A model generated the notes under the pieces. The model ran no database searches. It was not told the origin of the DNA and saw only the letters and a list, made by a program, of their open reading frames with translations. 64,000 bases of DNA from JACCSI01 sp963815285 (GTDB lineage Bacteria > Acidobacteriota > Vicinamibacteria > Vicinamibacterales > UBA2999): the NCBI GenBank assembly GCA_963815285.1, contig CAWFGB010000009.1, positions 124,001 to 188,000 on the forward strand, given 5' to 3'. Position 1 is the stretch's first letter, and each line of letters begins with the position of its first letter. A program made the translations under genes and the position numbers. Shown here in pieces: positions 7,074 to 16,242 of the stretch.

Positions 7074-8977
7074 TGGCCGGCGCCGGACTGGTCAAGGCGG
7101 ACGTTGATGCCTACCTCCGCTCGCATCAGCAGAAGAGCCTGCTGCGGTTCATCACGTGCGGCAGTGTGGACGACGGCAAGTCCACGCTGATCGGACGCTT
7201 ACTATACGAAACGAAAGTGCTATTCGAGGACCAGTTGGCGGCGCTAGCTGTCGATTCACAGCGAGTCGGCACGCGAGGAACTGAGCTCGATTTCGCCCTT
7301 CTCGTAGACGGTCTCTCGGCTGAGCGAGAACAGGGCATCACCATTGACGTGGCGTACCGGTATTTTTCGACGGATCGGCGGACCTTCATCGTCGCCGATA
7401 CCCCGGGCCACGAACAATACACGCGAAACATGGTCACCGGCGCATCGACGGCGGACGTGGCCGTCATTCTGATCGACGCGCGCAAGGGCGTTCTGACCCA
7501 GACGCGCCGTCACAGTTACTTGGTGTCGCTCCTCGGGATCAGGCGTGTGGTCCTCGCCATCAACAAGATGGATCTGGTCAGCTACTCGCAAGAGGTGTTT
7601 GCGACGATCGAGCGCGAGTACCGCGAGTTTGCCACGCACCTTCGATTCGAGCACATTGCCTGCATCCCGATGTCCGCCGTACAAGGCGACAACGTCATGG
7701 CGCCGAGCGACTCCACGCCGTGGTACCAAGGCCCATCATTCCTCGAGTACCTGGAGACGGTGCCGGTTGCCGATGATCTCGCCACTGAGGCATTTCGGAT
7801 GCCCGTGCAGTGGGTGAACCGCCCATCTTCCGATTTTCGCGGGTTTGCCGGGCCGGTCGTCAGCGGCACCGTCTCGGTGGGCGATGTGGTGCGCGTCCTG
7901 CCGGCTGGCACGTCGAGCAGCGTCGCCCGTATCATTGCGGGCACAAACGATGTCGCATCGGCGGTGGCGGGGCAATCCGTGACGCTAGTCCTTGCCGATG
8001 ACATCGATGCCAGCCGAGGGGACGTGCTGGCCGCCGGGTCGGCGCCCCCAGAGGTGGCAGCTCAGTTCGAGGCAACCATCGTCTGGATGCACGAGCGACC
8101 GATGCTGCAGGGGCGCTCTTATCGCCTGAAGATCGGGGCCCGCACGGTCACGGCGACGATCGCGCCGGTCAAGTACAAGCTCAATATCAACACGCTGGAG
8201 CACGTGGCCGCGCGCAAGCTCGAATTGAACGACATCGGGGTGTGCGGGCTCGAGCTCGATCAGCCCATCGTCTTCGAACCGTACGCCGACAACCGCGACC
8301 TTGGCGGGTTCATTTTGATCGACCGCATCACCAACAGCACGGTGGGCGCCGGCATGTTGCACTTTGCGCTACGCCGCTCGCAAAACGTCCATTGGCAGGC
8401 ATTCGACGTCAACAAGGACGCGCGAGCCGCGCTCAAGTCACAGAAACCCTGCGTGCTGTGGTTCACCGGGCTGTCGGGTGCCGGCAAGTCCACGATCGCC
8501 AACCTGCTCGAGAAGCGGCTGCACGCGCTGGGGTACCACACCTACGTACTCGACGGAGATAATGTGCGGCACGGCCTCAACAAAGATCTGGGATTTGCGG
8601 AGGCGGACCGAGTCGAAAATGTCCGTCGCGTCGCCGAAGTCGCCAGGCTGATGGTCGACGCCGGGCTCATCGTGTTCGTGTCTTTCATCTCGCCGTTTCG
8701 CGCCGAACGGCGGATGGCCAGGGACCTGTTCGCGACCGGTGAGTTCTTCGAGGTCTTTGTCGATACTCCGCTGGCGATTGCCGAATCGCGCGACCCCAAG
8801 GGGCTTTACCAGAAGGCGCGTCGTGGCGAGCTGCAGAATTTCACTGGGATCGATTCGCCGTACGAGGCGCCCGAAGCGCCTGAAGTCCACATCGACACCA
8901 CCCAGGTGTCGATCGAGGAAGCAGCGGAATCAATCGTGCGGGATCTGGCCGCCGCTGGGGTGATTGAGGGCGTCTGA
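7073..8977 (+). CDS. cysNC: CysN-CysC fusion: sulfate adenylyltransferase GTPase subunit + APS kinase
   Basis: 634 residues. Residues about 20-440 are the CysN EF-Tu-like GTPase (P-loop CGSVDDGKS about 29-37, DTPGHEQ, NKMD, and beta-barrel domains). Residues about 455-634 are APS kinase (P-loop GLSGAGKS from about 466, DGDNVRHGLN, and FISPFRAER). The fusion makes PAPS, the universal sulfuryl donor, from APS in one complex with CysD. The ATG lies within the TGATG overlap with cysD. The length matches known CysNC fusions and no key motif is missing. It ends five bases before the convergent pseudo-receiver gene. PAPS is the co-substrate for the sulfotransferases at 38.6, 47.6 and 54.5 kb. Confidence 0.96.
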   Translation: MAGAGLVKADVDAYLRSHQQKSLLRFITCGSVDDGKSTLIGRLLYETKVLFEDQLAALAVDSQRVGTRGTELDFALLVDGLSAEREQGITIDVAYRYFSTDRRTFIVADTPGHEQYTRNMVTGASTADVAVILIDARKGVLTQTRRHSYLVSLLGIRRVVLAINKMDLVSYSQEVFATIEREYREFATHLRFEHIACIPMSAVQGDNVMAPSDSTPWYQGPSFLEYLETVPVADDLATEAFRMPVQWVNRPSSDFRGFAGPVVSGTVSVGDVVRVLPAGTSSSVARIIAGTNDVASAVAGQSVTLVLADDIDASRGDVLAAGSAPPEVAAQFEATIVWMHERPMLQGRSYRLKIGARTVTATIAPVKYKLNINTLEHVAARKLELNDIGVCGLELDQPIVFEPYADNRDLGGFILIDRITNSTVGAGMLHFALRRSQNVHWQAFDVNKDARAALKSQKPCVLWFTGLSGAGKSTIANLLEKRLHALGYHTYVLDGDNVRHGLNKDLGFAEADRVENVRRVAEVARLMVDAGLIVFVSFISPFRAERRMARDLFATGEFFEVFVDTPLAIAESRDPKGLYQKARRGELQNFTGIDSPYEAPEAPEVHIDTTQVSIEEAAESIVRDLAAAGVIEGV

Positions 8978-8982
8978 CCGCA

Positions 8983-9651
8983 TCACTCCGCGAGCGGCGC
9001 GGTCAGCCAGGAAATCCTGCGCCGTCGATCGCTGCGCCGGCGTTCTTCGTCGACTGCTTGTGAGGTTTCCCTTCGTCGCTCGGTGCGCCGCCGTTCAAAC
9101 GGTGGCCGGATCGGTGTCGACGTGTCTTGGCGAAAGACGGTCTGGAGAATAGCGGCGATGCATTCCTGCGACGTCGTCGGCTTGACCACGAAGGTCGCGC
9201 CCAGATTCTCCGCCTCGGTCCGCAGCATCGCATCCTCTGGAGATGCCGTGACCAGCGCCGCCATGTGCGGCTGCACGGATTGTCCACGCACGACCAGATG
9301 GAGCCCGTTGTACATTCCCAGCCGCAGTGCCGTCAGGAGAAGCCCAAAAGTGCGTGCTCCACCGATAAGCGCTCGTGCCTGGACGAAACTGGCGGCAGCC
9401 GTCACATGAAAGCCTGCCGCCGACAACATGGACGTCAACATCAGGAGCTCGTCGAGTCCCGGTTCGACGACCAGCACCGGGAGCGGGCTGCCGTCGTCTT
9501 CCCCTGACGAGACCAGGGTGCGGGGGGGCGCTGTCCCTGGTTCGTGGAATGCGTGCATCATCGGCGCCGAAGGACTTCTGTCAAAGTTGGTCTCCGGAAG
9601 ACTTTTTTCTGCGCCTCGTGAAACGGGAGACCCTAAATGCAGCATGTTCAT
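8983..9651 (-). CDS. Degenerate receiver-domain protein with Arg-rich tail
   Basis: About 222 residues. An unstructured N-terminal stretch precedes a CheY-like domain: LPVLVVEPGLDE, LLLTALRLGMYNGLHL, AALVTASPEDA, GATFVVKPTT. In true receivers the third strand reads LLxDLxLP with the phospho-accepting Asp; here that residue is Ala. The acidic pair near the N-terminus is also changed (EP for DD), while the Thr/Ser and the KP lysine remain. It is therefore probably a phosphorylation-independent pseudo-receiver. The tail is extremely basic (RRRTERRRE... RRRSDRRRR), suggesting nucleic-acid or membrane contact. The start is uncertain: ATGs at 9651, 9645, 9561 and 9558 are all possible. It is convergent with cysNC. 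Confidence 0.72.
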   Translation of the reverse strand: MNMLHLGSPVSRGAEKSLPETNFDRSPSAPMMHAFHEPGTAPPRTLVSSGEDDGSPLPVLVVEPGLDELLMLTSMLSAAGFHVTAAASFVQARALIGGARTFGLLLTALRLGMYNGLHLVVRGQSVQPHMAALVTASPEDAMLRTEAENLGATFVVKPTTSQECIAAILQTVFRQDTSTPIRPPFERRRTERRRETSQAVDEERRRSDRRRRISWLTAPLAE

Positions 9652-10009
9652 CCCGGCCCAGCGAACCAGTGGCAAGCGTCGATGCGAGAAATGCTAGTAA
9701 TATCGACGCCCGGCCGTTGCTCGCGTGCAGCGCGCTTTTCTGCGTACTGCAGATGAGTGCAAAAACATGGCCGCTACGCCAAAAGTGTAATAAAACAGTA
9801 ATCCGCCCGACTAAATGCAAGACCAACGGACCAGTTAGGCTACCATGGGTCATCTCCGCATGAGCTCCTCGGCGGCGCCGATTCCGACAAAAGTCTCCCC
9901 GGCAGGTGACTGTCGGCGAACCTCATCTTCGTAAACACTAGTAATTAAAGCACTTTTGAGGCGTTAGCCTGCTTCAGGCAGTGGTGTTGTTCTTGCTCTG
10001 CGACAGGGC
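9652..10009. other. Intergenic gap between the pseudo-receiver and the PEP-CTERM gene
   Basis: 358 bases without a supported gene, A+T-richer than its surroundings around 9770-9830 and 9930-9960. It must hold the divergent promoters of both flanking genes, but no convincing -35/-10 pair was found on either strand. A GG-N10-GC pattern at 9983-9996 is too close to the next start codon to be a sigma-54 promoter. Confidence 0.5.
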
Positions 10010-10453
10010 ATGAACCGGGTCACTATCGGCTCTCTCGTTATCGTCGTCTTCATCGCCACCTCGTCTCCGGCGTCCGCTGGTGCGATCAATTTTACGAGCG
10101 CTGCACACGCCTCGCTGAACACAGGCGCACTGTTCGAGGTTCCAACCGCTATCTCGACTGCCGCAAGCGTGACGGAGACTGCCACCGAAATCAGCTTCGG
10201 CGTCAATCCGGCGATTGCGACTGATGCTGCTAGCGCCTTGACGCAGCTCCCGCTTGTGGCCGGGGAAGTGAACTTCACGATGATGTGGGCCGGGAATATG
10301 GGCTTCCAGTACGGCAGCGATGGTTCTGCTCCGAAGCTGCCGGGCGGAATGGTTGGGCCGACTGCCATACCGGAGCCAGCGGCGCTGCTGTTGTTGGCGC
10401 CGGCGTTGGCCTTTGCGATCCGCCGCCGGCGGAGCGCCAAGACCGCGCGCTGA
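10010..10453 (+). CDS. PEP-CTERM sorting-domain protein (small)
   Basis: 147 residues. It has an N-terminal signal peptide (about 1-23, TIGSLVIVVFIATSSPASAG), a short body without a recognised domain, and a C-terminal exosortase sorting signal: AIPEPAALLLLAP, a hydrophobic helix, then RRRRSAKTAR. Exosortase cleaves such signals at the inner membrane during export, and substrates often become matrix or surface components. The exosortase is encoded 6 kb downstream on the same strand. The start is the ATG at 10010, preceded by ACAGGG. The body is rich in Ala, Thr and Ser. The specific role is unknown. Confidence 0.87.
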   Translation: MNRVTIGSLVIVVFIATSSPASAGAINFTSAAHASLNTGALFEVPTAISTAASVTETATEISFGVNPAIATDAASALTQLPLVAGEVNFTMMWAGNMGFQYGSDGSAPKLPGGMVGPTAIPEPAALLLLAPALAFAIRRRRSAKTAR

Positions 10454-10574
10454 GCGCGAGGCGCGCCTTAAGTCTGCAGCGGGGCAGAGTAGGCCCATGA
10501 GGCGTTTCTCCGCTACGACGGTAAGCCTCGCTAGTGGTGAGACTTAACGAACTGGAACGAAGACGGGAAGAGCG

Positions 10575-10588
10575 GGAAGGGAATTTGC
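10575..10588 (+). promoter_or_regulatory. Possible sigma-54 (-24/-12) promoter core
   Basis: GG, ten bases, then GC, within GGAAGGGAATTTGC (10575-10588). The -12 half (TTTGCT) fits well; the -24 half departs from TGGCAC. It lies in the 302-base gap 10454-10755 upstream of the second PEP-CTERM gene and predicts a leader of about 155 bases. No other feature was recognised in that gap. Confidence 0.25.
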
Positions 10589-10755
10589 TGCAGCGATGCG
10601 GCGAGCGGTTGACGAAGAAGGATCGGCCGTTGTGGCCTAGCGAGACACAACGGATCCGACGCCGGTGGGGCAAGCGAACCACCACATCACGGGCGGGCCT
10701 GGCAGGCGGACGGTCCGATTGACTCGCTGGGTCATGTAGGGAGGAGAGGACGAAT

Positions 10756-11391
10756 ATGAAGCGTATCTTAGGGGCAGGAGTGATGGCTCTGGCGCTAGTG
10801 GTGGTAATGCCACTAACTGCGTCAGCGGCATTTCTCACGGGTGCGTTCTCGAAGTCTGGCAATTTCATTCCGGTCGACGCAAACGGTGATATGACGGCGC
10901 TCGATGAAGCAGTTGGCCTCGACTTCGTGGAGTTGGTGACGGGCGCAGGAGATACCAGCCCTGGCGTTGCCGGTGAGTTCTTGGTCAACAACTCGGAGGG
11001 GGACTTCTTCGACCTCGGGTTCACCGGAGATGTCGCGAACATCAACGACTTCTCGTTCGCCGGCGCTGGCACGGCAGCGTTCCCTGCGCCGCCGATTGAC
11101 CCGCTTGAATTCAACCTTCCATCGGGGATCACCTTCACTCTGGCCAGCGTTGGCGTCTCGTTCCAGAACGAGGTTTCCCTGGTGCTCGAGGGTCTCGGAT
11201 CCTTCCTCTTCGATGGGGACGTAACGCAAGGTACGTTTGTGTTCACCGGAAACCAGTCGGGGGGAACGTTCTCGTTCTCCGCGTCTCAGGATTCAGCTGA
11301 AGTGCCGGTTCCGGAACCTGGCTCACTGCTGCTCTTCGGTGCCGGACTGTTCGGCTTTGCGGCCGCCGCTCGCCGTCGTCTCGCCCGATAG
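10756..11391 (+). CDS. PEP-CTERM sorting-domain protein
   Basis: 211 residues with a clear signal peptide (about 1-24, VMALALVVVMPLTASAA). The body is rich in Gly, Phe and Asp and looks like beta-structure. The C-terminal sorting signal is PVPEPGSLLLFGAGLFGF followed by AAAARRRLAR. It is a predicted exosortase substrate, exported and released or anchored at the cell surface or matrix. A very strong ribosome site (GGGAGGAGAGG, 7 bases before the ATG) and a textbook terminator after the gene suggest a highly expressed single-gene transcript. The body matches no family I can name. It is followed by the PrsT and exosortase genes that process or manage such proteins. Confidence 0.92.
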   Translation: MKRILGAGVMALALVVVMPLTASAAFLTGAFSKSGNFIPVDANGDMTALDEAVGLDFVELVTGAGDTSPGVAGEFLVNNSEGDFFDLGFTGDVANINDFSFAGAGTAAFPAPPIDPLEFNLPSGITFTLASVGVSFQNEVSLVLEGLGSFLFDGDVTQGTFVFTGNQSGGTFSFSASQDSAEVPVPEPGSLLLFGAGLFGFAAAARRRLAR

Positions 11392-11410
11392 CTCGAACTG
11401 ATCGACGGGA

Positions 11411-11440
11411 AATGGGGGTCTCGCGACCCCCATTTTTTTT
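11411..11440 (+). terminator. Rho-independent terminator after the PEP-CTERM gene
   Basis: AATGGGGGTC and GACCCCCATT form a 10-bp stem with loop TCGC, followed by a run of T residues (to 11440). It lies 20 bases after the stop codon. Confidence 0.92.
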
Positions 11441-11492
11441 GTCGTCCGTTCCCCAGCGCTTTCCTACACAGCCTCCCCCCTCGCTAACGGAT

Positions 11493-11518
11493 AATAGTCT
11501 TCAGCGACGTAGACTATT
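11493..11518. promoter_or_regulatory. Operator-like inverted repeat upstream of the PrsT gene
   Basis: AATAGTCT (11493-11500) and AGACTATT (11511-11518) are perfect 8-bp arms separated by 10 bases, so their centres are 18 bp apart, about two helical turns. They lie in the A+T-richer gap 144 bases upstream of the TPR lipoprotein gene. They fit a dimeric regulator site; a leader hairpin is the alternative. Confidence 0.4.
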
Positions 11519-11661
11519 TTGCTGCGCCTGGCTTCTGCGAAGTTCCTAAGTATTTGATAACAAAAGAGTACCGCTTATCTAGCGAGGCGGGTGTGCCTGG
11601 TGAACTCTTTGCTCACTATGCCAAGCCGAAGTGCGGGTGTAGAAACGTGGCAGGAGAGAGC

Positions 11662-13929
11662 ATGGGTCATAGACTCTGGTGGCGATCGGTGGTCCTTTTC
11701 GCACTGACGGTGCTGGCCGTTTCGTGCACCGATTCCGAGGTGGCAAAGCAGACCTACCTGGAAAACGGCAACAAGCTCTTGGCGGAGAAGAACTATGCGG
11801 GCGCAGTCATCGAGTATCGCAATGCGGTTCGCCACGATGAGCGCTTTGGACCTGCGCGTTACAAGCTTGGTCAGGCCTACGCTGCGCTAGGGGACCTGGA
11901 CCGCGCCAAGCGTGAGCTGGTACGCGCCGCCGATTTGTTACCGCAGGATGTCGATGTGCAGCTCGCCGCGGCGGCGGTGCTCCTCACAACCGGGGAGTTC
12001 GACGACGCCAGGAGCCGGGCGGAGAGCGCACTCAAGATCGATCCGAAAAACGCGGACGCCCACATGGCGCGTGGTGCCGCCACCGCCGGTCTCAAAGATT
12101 TGGACGGCGCAATGCGGGCATTCGAAGAGGCTCGCGACGCGGCACCCGAACGCCCCGACATGCACGTGAACGTCGGGGTCATGCATGCGGCGCGAGGCGC
12201 AGCGGCCGAGGCCGAAGCGTCATTCAGGCAAGCTGTGGCGCTGGACCCGCGGTCAATTGCCGCCCGCTTGGCGCTCGCGAATTTCTATTGGTCAACAGGC
12301 CGGTTGGCGGAGGCGGAGACGCAAATGGGCGAAGCGCTCGGCTCGGCACCGAACGACGTCGCGGCGAACCGCGCCATGGCCAATCTTCTGCTCGCGACTG
12401 GTCGGGCTGCCCAGGCCGAGGCGCCGCTCAAGCGTGCGGCCGAGTCAACCGAGGATCCCGCGCCCACGGTGCGGTTGGCTGACTACTACGTGTTTCAGAA
12501 GCGTCATCAGGATGCCGCGGTGATTCTCGACGCGCTCGCCGCTCGCCCCGGAATGATGGCAATCGCAAACCTCAGGCGCGCCCGGATCGAACACCAGCTT
12601 GGCCGGTCCGAGAGCGCGTTCGCGCTGCTCGAAGGTGTGCTGGCCAAGGAGCCGAAGCATGTTCCGGCGTTGGTGTTGAAAGGACATTGGCTGCTTGCGG
12701 GCCACCACCTCGACCCGGCACTTGCTGCAGCGCAGGCAGCTTTGGCTGTCGACGCACAGGCGTGGGCGGGCCACGATCTGCTCGGCTCCGTGCACGTGGC
12801 GCGGAAGAGGCGAGACGAAGCGGTGCAGGCATTCACCGAAGCGCTCCGTCTGAATCCACGGGCCCTGAGAGCGCAGATCGCTCTCGCTGAATTGCACATG
12901 GCGGAGGGCATGCAGGAGTCGGCCCTACGTTTCGCCGAGGAAGCGGTGCAGAGCAGTCCGACCAGCGGTCTGGCTCGGCTCGCGTTGGTACGTGCGCTGA
13001 CCGCAACCGGAGAGGTCGCGCGCGCTGAGAAGGAGTTACAGCCGCTGGTAGTCGTTGGCGCAGACCTCGTGCATGTGCAATTGGCGATAGGGGAGCTCGA
13101 GATGCGACGTCGGAACTTCGTTGCCGCCCGCCGCGCCTTTGAGCGTGCCTCCCAAATCGATCCCAAGTCCGAAGCGGTCGTCGCTGCCCTGATTCGCGTC
13201 GACACGGCTGAAAAAAACACGCCGGAGGCACTAAAACGCGCAGAGGCGCTCGTCGCCAGCAGCCCAGGCTCGGCCGATGCGTTGTACCTGGCGGCGAAGA
13301 CGCAGGCACGAGCCGGCAATTTTGCCCTGGCCGAGTCCACACTCCAGAAAGTGGTGAGCTTGGATCCGAACTTCGCTGACGGCTACACGCTTCTGGCCGA
13401 GGTCTATCTAAATCAGCAGAAGCTGGAGGATGCGCGTCGGGTGTACGAGGGCATCATTGCCCGACGTCCAAGCGACCTCCCCGCGCACACGATGCTGGCG
13501 ACGCTGCTACAAGCGCAGCGCAAACACGCGGAAGCGAGAAAGATGTTCGAGAAGATCCTCACCATCGATTCACGGTCGGTGATTGCGAACAACAACCTCG
13601 CCTACATGTACGCCGAGGAGGGGACCGATCTCAATCGCGCGCTGAGTCTTGCACAAACCGCCGCAGCGGCAGCTCCGAACGATCCGGACGTGAGCGATAC
13701 ACTGGGATGGGTGTACTACAAGCGCGACCTGCCCGGACCGGCCATCGACGCCTTCAAGCACAGCATCGCGAAGGATAGCAAGAACCCGCTCTACCATTTT
13801 CACCTGGGCCTGGCGTACGCCAAAGCGGGGAAGCCCGCTGAGGCGCGCATGGCGATCCAGCAGGCGTTGAAGCTCGACCCGAACTTTGAGCAGGCAAACG
13901 AAGCCAGAAAAATTCTGGCCGCCCTATAG
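11662..13929 (+). CDS. PrsT-like TPR lipoprotein of the exosortase system (copy 1)
   Basis: About 755 residues. The lipoprotein-type signal ends LFALTVLAVSC, so Cys is the likely lipidated residue, although the -3 to -1 residues are not ideal. About 18-20 tetratricopeptide repeats then cover the rest (patterns such as FGPARYKLGQAYAALGDLDRA and NPLYHFHLGLAYAKAGKP). It resembles the PEP-CTERM-associated TPR family (PrsT), periplasmic proteins encoded beside exosortases and thought to scaffold export or assembly. The ATG at 11662 is chosen because GGAGAG precedes it and the signal starts there. A near-parallel paralogue follows after 45 bases, then the exosortase, in one probable operon. Confidence 0.9.
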   Translation: MGHRLWWRSVVLFALTVLAVSCTDSEVAKQTYLENGNKLLAEKNYAGAVIEYRNAVRHDERFGPARYKLGQAYAALGDLDRAKRELVRAADLLPQDVDVQLAAAAVLLTTGEFDDARSRAESALKIDPKNADAHMARGAATAGLKDLDGAMRAFEEARDAAPERPDMHVNVGVMHAARGAAAEAEASFRQAVALDPRSIAARLALANFYWSTGRLAEAETQMGEALGSAPNDVAANRAMANLLLATGRAAQAEAPLKRAAESTEDPAPTVRLADYYVFQKRHQDAAVILDALAARPGMMAIANLRRARIEHQLGRSESAFALLEGVLAKEPKHVPALVLKGHWLLAGHHLDPALAAAQAALAVDAQAWAGHDLLGSVHVARKRRDEAVQAFTEALRLNPRALRAQIALAELHMAEGMQESALRFAEEAVQSSPTSGLARLALVRALTATGEVARAEKELQPLVVVGADLVHVQLAIGELEMRRRNFVAARRAFERASQIDPKSEAVVAALIRVDTAEKNTPEALKRAEALVASSPGSADALYLAAKTQARAGNFALAESTLQKVVSLDPNFADGYTLLAEVYLNQQKLEDARRVYEGIIARRPSDLPAHTMLATLLQAQRKHAEARKMFEKILTIDSRSVIANNNLAYMYAEEGTDLNRALSLAQTAAAAAPNDPDVSDTLGWVYYKRDLPGPAIDAFKHSIAKDSKNPLYHFHLGLAYAKAGKPAEARMAIQQALKLDPNFEQANEARKILAAL

Positions 13930-13974
13930 CGTGGTGACATCGCAAATGGACGTCATCAACGAGTTGTCACCGCG

Positions 13975-16233
13975 ATGAGACTGGGATTCGCGACGAGGAC
14001 CGCCGTGTGCGTTGCCGCGCTGCTCGTCGCCGGCTGCTCGCCCGAGGCCGCAAAGCGGCGCCATTTCGACAACGGCACTCGCTACCTCGAAGCCGGGCGT
14101 GCCGCCGACGCCATCATCGAGTTTCGTGGCGCCGTTGAGCGCGACGACCAGTGGGGCGAGGCGCGCTACAAGCTGGCAGAAGCATACGTTGCGAACGGCG
14201 ACCTCGAAAACGCATTTCGTGAGTACATCCGCGCCGCCGACTTGATGCCCGACAACACGCCGGCGCAACTCAAGGCTGCCACCTATTTGCTGATGGTGGG
14301 CCAGTACGAAGACGCGCGCACGCGGGCCCAGCAGGTCGTCAACCGCGAGCCGAAAAACGTCGAGGCGCAGATCATCCTGGGTAACGCCCTGGCGGGACTC
14401 AAGGATCTCGACGGCGCGGTCGCGCAGATGAACGAGGCGATTGCGCTCGAGCCGGGTCGCAGTCAGTCCTACACCAACCTCGCCCTGATCCGGGTGGCGC
14501 AAGGACAGCAGGCCGAAGCACAGCAGGCGTTCGCCAAGGCCGTTGAGGCGGATCCGCGGTCGGTTGTCGCCTTGCTCGCGCTGGCGAATTTCCAGTGGTC
14601 AATCGGCCAGGGCGAAGCCGCGGAGCGGTCGCTCCATCGTGCTTACGACCTCGACCAGAGTCACGTCGTCACCAACCGGGCGCTGGCCACGTTGTATATC
14701 GCGACCGGCCGTCCGTCAGACGCTGAGAAGCACTTGGTGTTCGTGGCTGAGCAGACCAAGGCCATCGCCTCTCAGCTGGCGCTGGCGGACTTCTACATCT
14801 CCCAGTCTCGCGCCGAGGATGCTCGTCGCATTCTGGAGCCGCTGACGACCCAACCCGGTGCGGAAGCGACTGCCCAGACACGGCTAGCGACGCTGGCCTA
14901 CGCGTCCGGGAAGACAGCGGACGCGCACAAGAGCCTTGATCAGGTGCTTTCCGTCGACCCGAACAACGGCCCAGCGCTGCTGTTGAAGGCACGTTGGCTG
15001 TTGAACGAAGGCCATCGCGAGCAGGCGCTGGAACATGCGAAAGCCGCGGTCAGCAGCGCGCCTCGGGACGCGGCGGCGCACTACGTGCGAGGTCTTGCGG
15101 AATCAGCAAGCCATCGGTCGAGTGACGCCATCAAGTCCTTCACGGAGGCGTTGCGCCTGAATCCGCGCGCGGCCATCGCGCAGGTGCAGTTGTCCCGGCT
15201 TCATTTGTCGCGAAACGCCGTGGACAGCGCCGTGCTCTTTGCCGAAGAGGCCTTACGCAACGCGCCTGAGAGCCTCGACGCGCGCCTCGCCTTGATTCGT
15301 GCCTGGATTGCGCGTGAGGATTACAGCCTCGCCGAAGCGGAGCTGACCGCGCTCAAGCAGCAGGCGCCCACGGTCGCGGCCGTTCACGCCATGGACGGTT
15401 CGCTGGCGATGCTTCGTGGCAACTACGGTGCCGCACGCACCGCCTTCAATCGCGCCCTGCAGCTCGATGCTTCGATGGTCGAGGCCCTGACCTCCGTCAC
15501 GACCTTGGAGATGGTGCAGGGCAACGTGGCCAGCGCGCGCGCGCGTGTCGACGCGGCGATCGCCGCCGGCACCAGCAGTCCGGAAGTCCTGTTCGTGGCC
15601 GGCAAGGTCTACGCCGCTGCCGGCGACCTCCCCAAGGCCGTCAGCGTCCTGCGCAAGAACATCGAGCTCGATCCGCTCAATCTCGAGACGTTCACGTTGC
15701 TCGGCCGGATCTACGCTGAGCGCGGCGAGTTGGCCAGCGCGCTCGCCGAGTTCGATGGGATCGTCAAGAAGGACCCGCGAAACGTGGCCGCGCGGATGAT
15801 GGCGGCGATGATTGTCCACGGCCAGGGGAACCTCGAAAATGCCAAAAGGCGCTACGCGGCGATCTTGAAATTCCAGCCGCGGGCGGCGTTGGCCGCCAAC
15901 AACCTGGCGGCCATCTATGCGGAGGAAGGGCAGAATCTGGATCTCGCGCAGCAATTGGCGGAAACGGCGGCGGACCAGTTCCCGGCCCACCCGGAAGTCC
16001 AGGACACCCTTGGCTTCGTTTATTATCAGCGGCACGCACTTGGAGATGCCATCCGCCGATTCGAGCAGAGCATTTCTGCGGATCCTAAGAATGCCATGTA
16101 TCACTATCATCTTGGATTGGCGTTCTCGAAGAACGGCGAGCCCGAGCGCGCCCGCCGCGCCCTGCAAACCGCGTTGTCGTTGAATCCCAAGCTGACCGAC
16201 GCGCAGCAGGCCCTCGCGTCCCTGCAGGATTAG
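13975..16233 (+). CDS. PrsT-like TPR lipoprotein of the exosortase system (copy 2)
   Basis: 752 residues with a good lipobox (ALLVAGC, Cys at about residue 22), then TPR repeats throughout. It is collinear with the preceding gene along the whole length. The N-terminal repeat (AAKRRHFDNGTRYLEAGRAADAI) and the last repeat (MYHYHLGLAFSKNGEPERAR) match their counterparts in copy 1, so the pair arose by tandem duplication. It is predicted to be an outer-membrane-facing periplasmic scaffold for PEP-CTERM protein or exopolysaccharide handling. It ends 9 bases before the exosortase gene, supporting co-transcription. No enzymatic domain is seen. Confidence 0.9.
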   Translation: MRLGFATRTAVCVAALLVAGCSPEAAKRRHFDNGTRYLEAGRAADAIIEFRGAVERDDQWGEARYKLAEAYVANGDLENAFREYIRAADLMPDNTPAQLKAATYLLMVGQYEDARTRAQQVVNREPKNVEAQIILGNALAGLKDLDGAVAQMNEAIALEPGRSQSYTNLALIRVAQGQQAEAQQAFAKAVEADPRSVVALLALANFQWSIGQGEAAERSLHRAYDLDQSHVVTNRALATLYIATGRPSDAEKHLVFVAEQTKAIASQLALADFYISQSRAEDARRILEPLTTQPGAEATAQTRLATLAYASGKTADAHKSLDQVLSVDPNNGPALLLKARWLLNEGHREQALEHAKAAVSSAPRDAAAHYVRGLAESASHRSSDAIKSFTEALRLNPRAAIAQVQLSRLHLSRNAVDSAVLFAEEALRNAPESLDARLALIRAWIAREDYSLAEAELTALKQQAPTVAAVHAMDGSLAMLRGNYGAARTAFNRALQLDASMVEALTSVTTLEMVQGNVASARARVDAAIAAGTSSPEVLFVAGKVYAAAGDLPKAVSVLRKNIELDPLNLETFTLLGRIYAERGELASALAEFDGIVKKDPRNVAARMMAAMIVHGQGNLENAKRRYAAILKFQPRAALAANNLAAIYAEEGQNLDLAQQLAETAADQFPAHPEVQDTLGFVYYQRHALGDAIRRFEQSISADPKNAMYHYHLGLAFSKNGEPERARRALQTALSLNPKLTDAQQALASLQD

Positions 16234-16242
16234 AGAACTTCG

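Noticed and set aside
9982..9996. TGG-N10-TTGC-like pattern before the first PEP-CTERM gene
   Set aside because: Transcription would start about two bases before the ATG, leaving no room for the ribosome site seen there.
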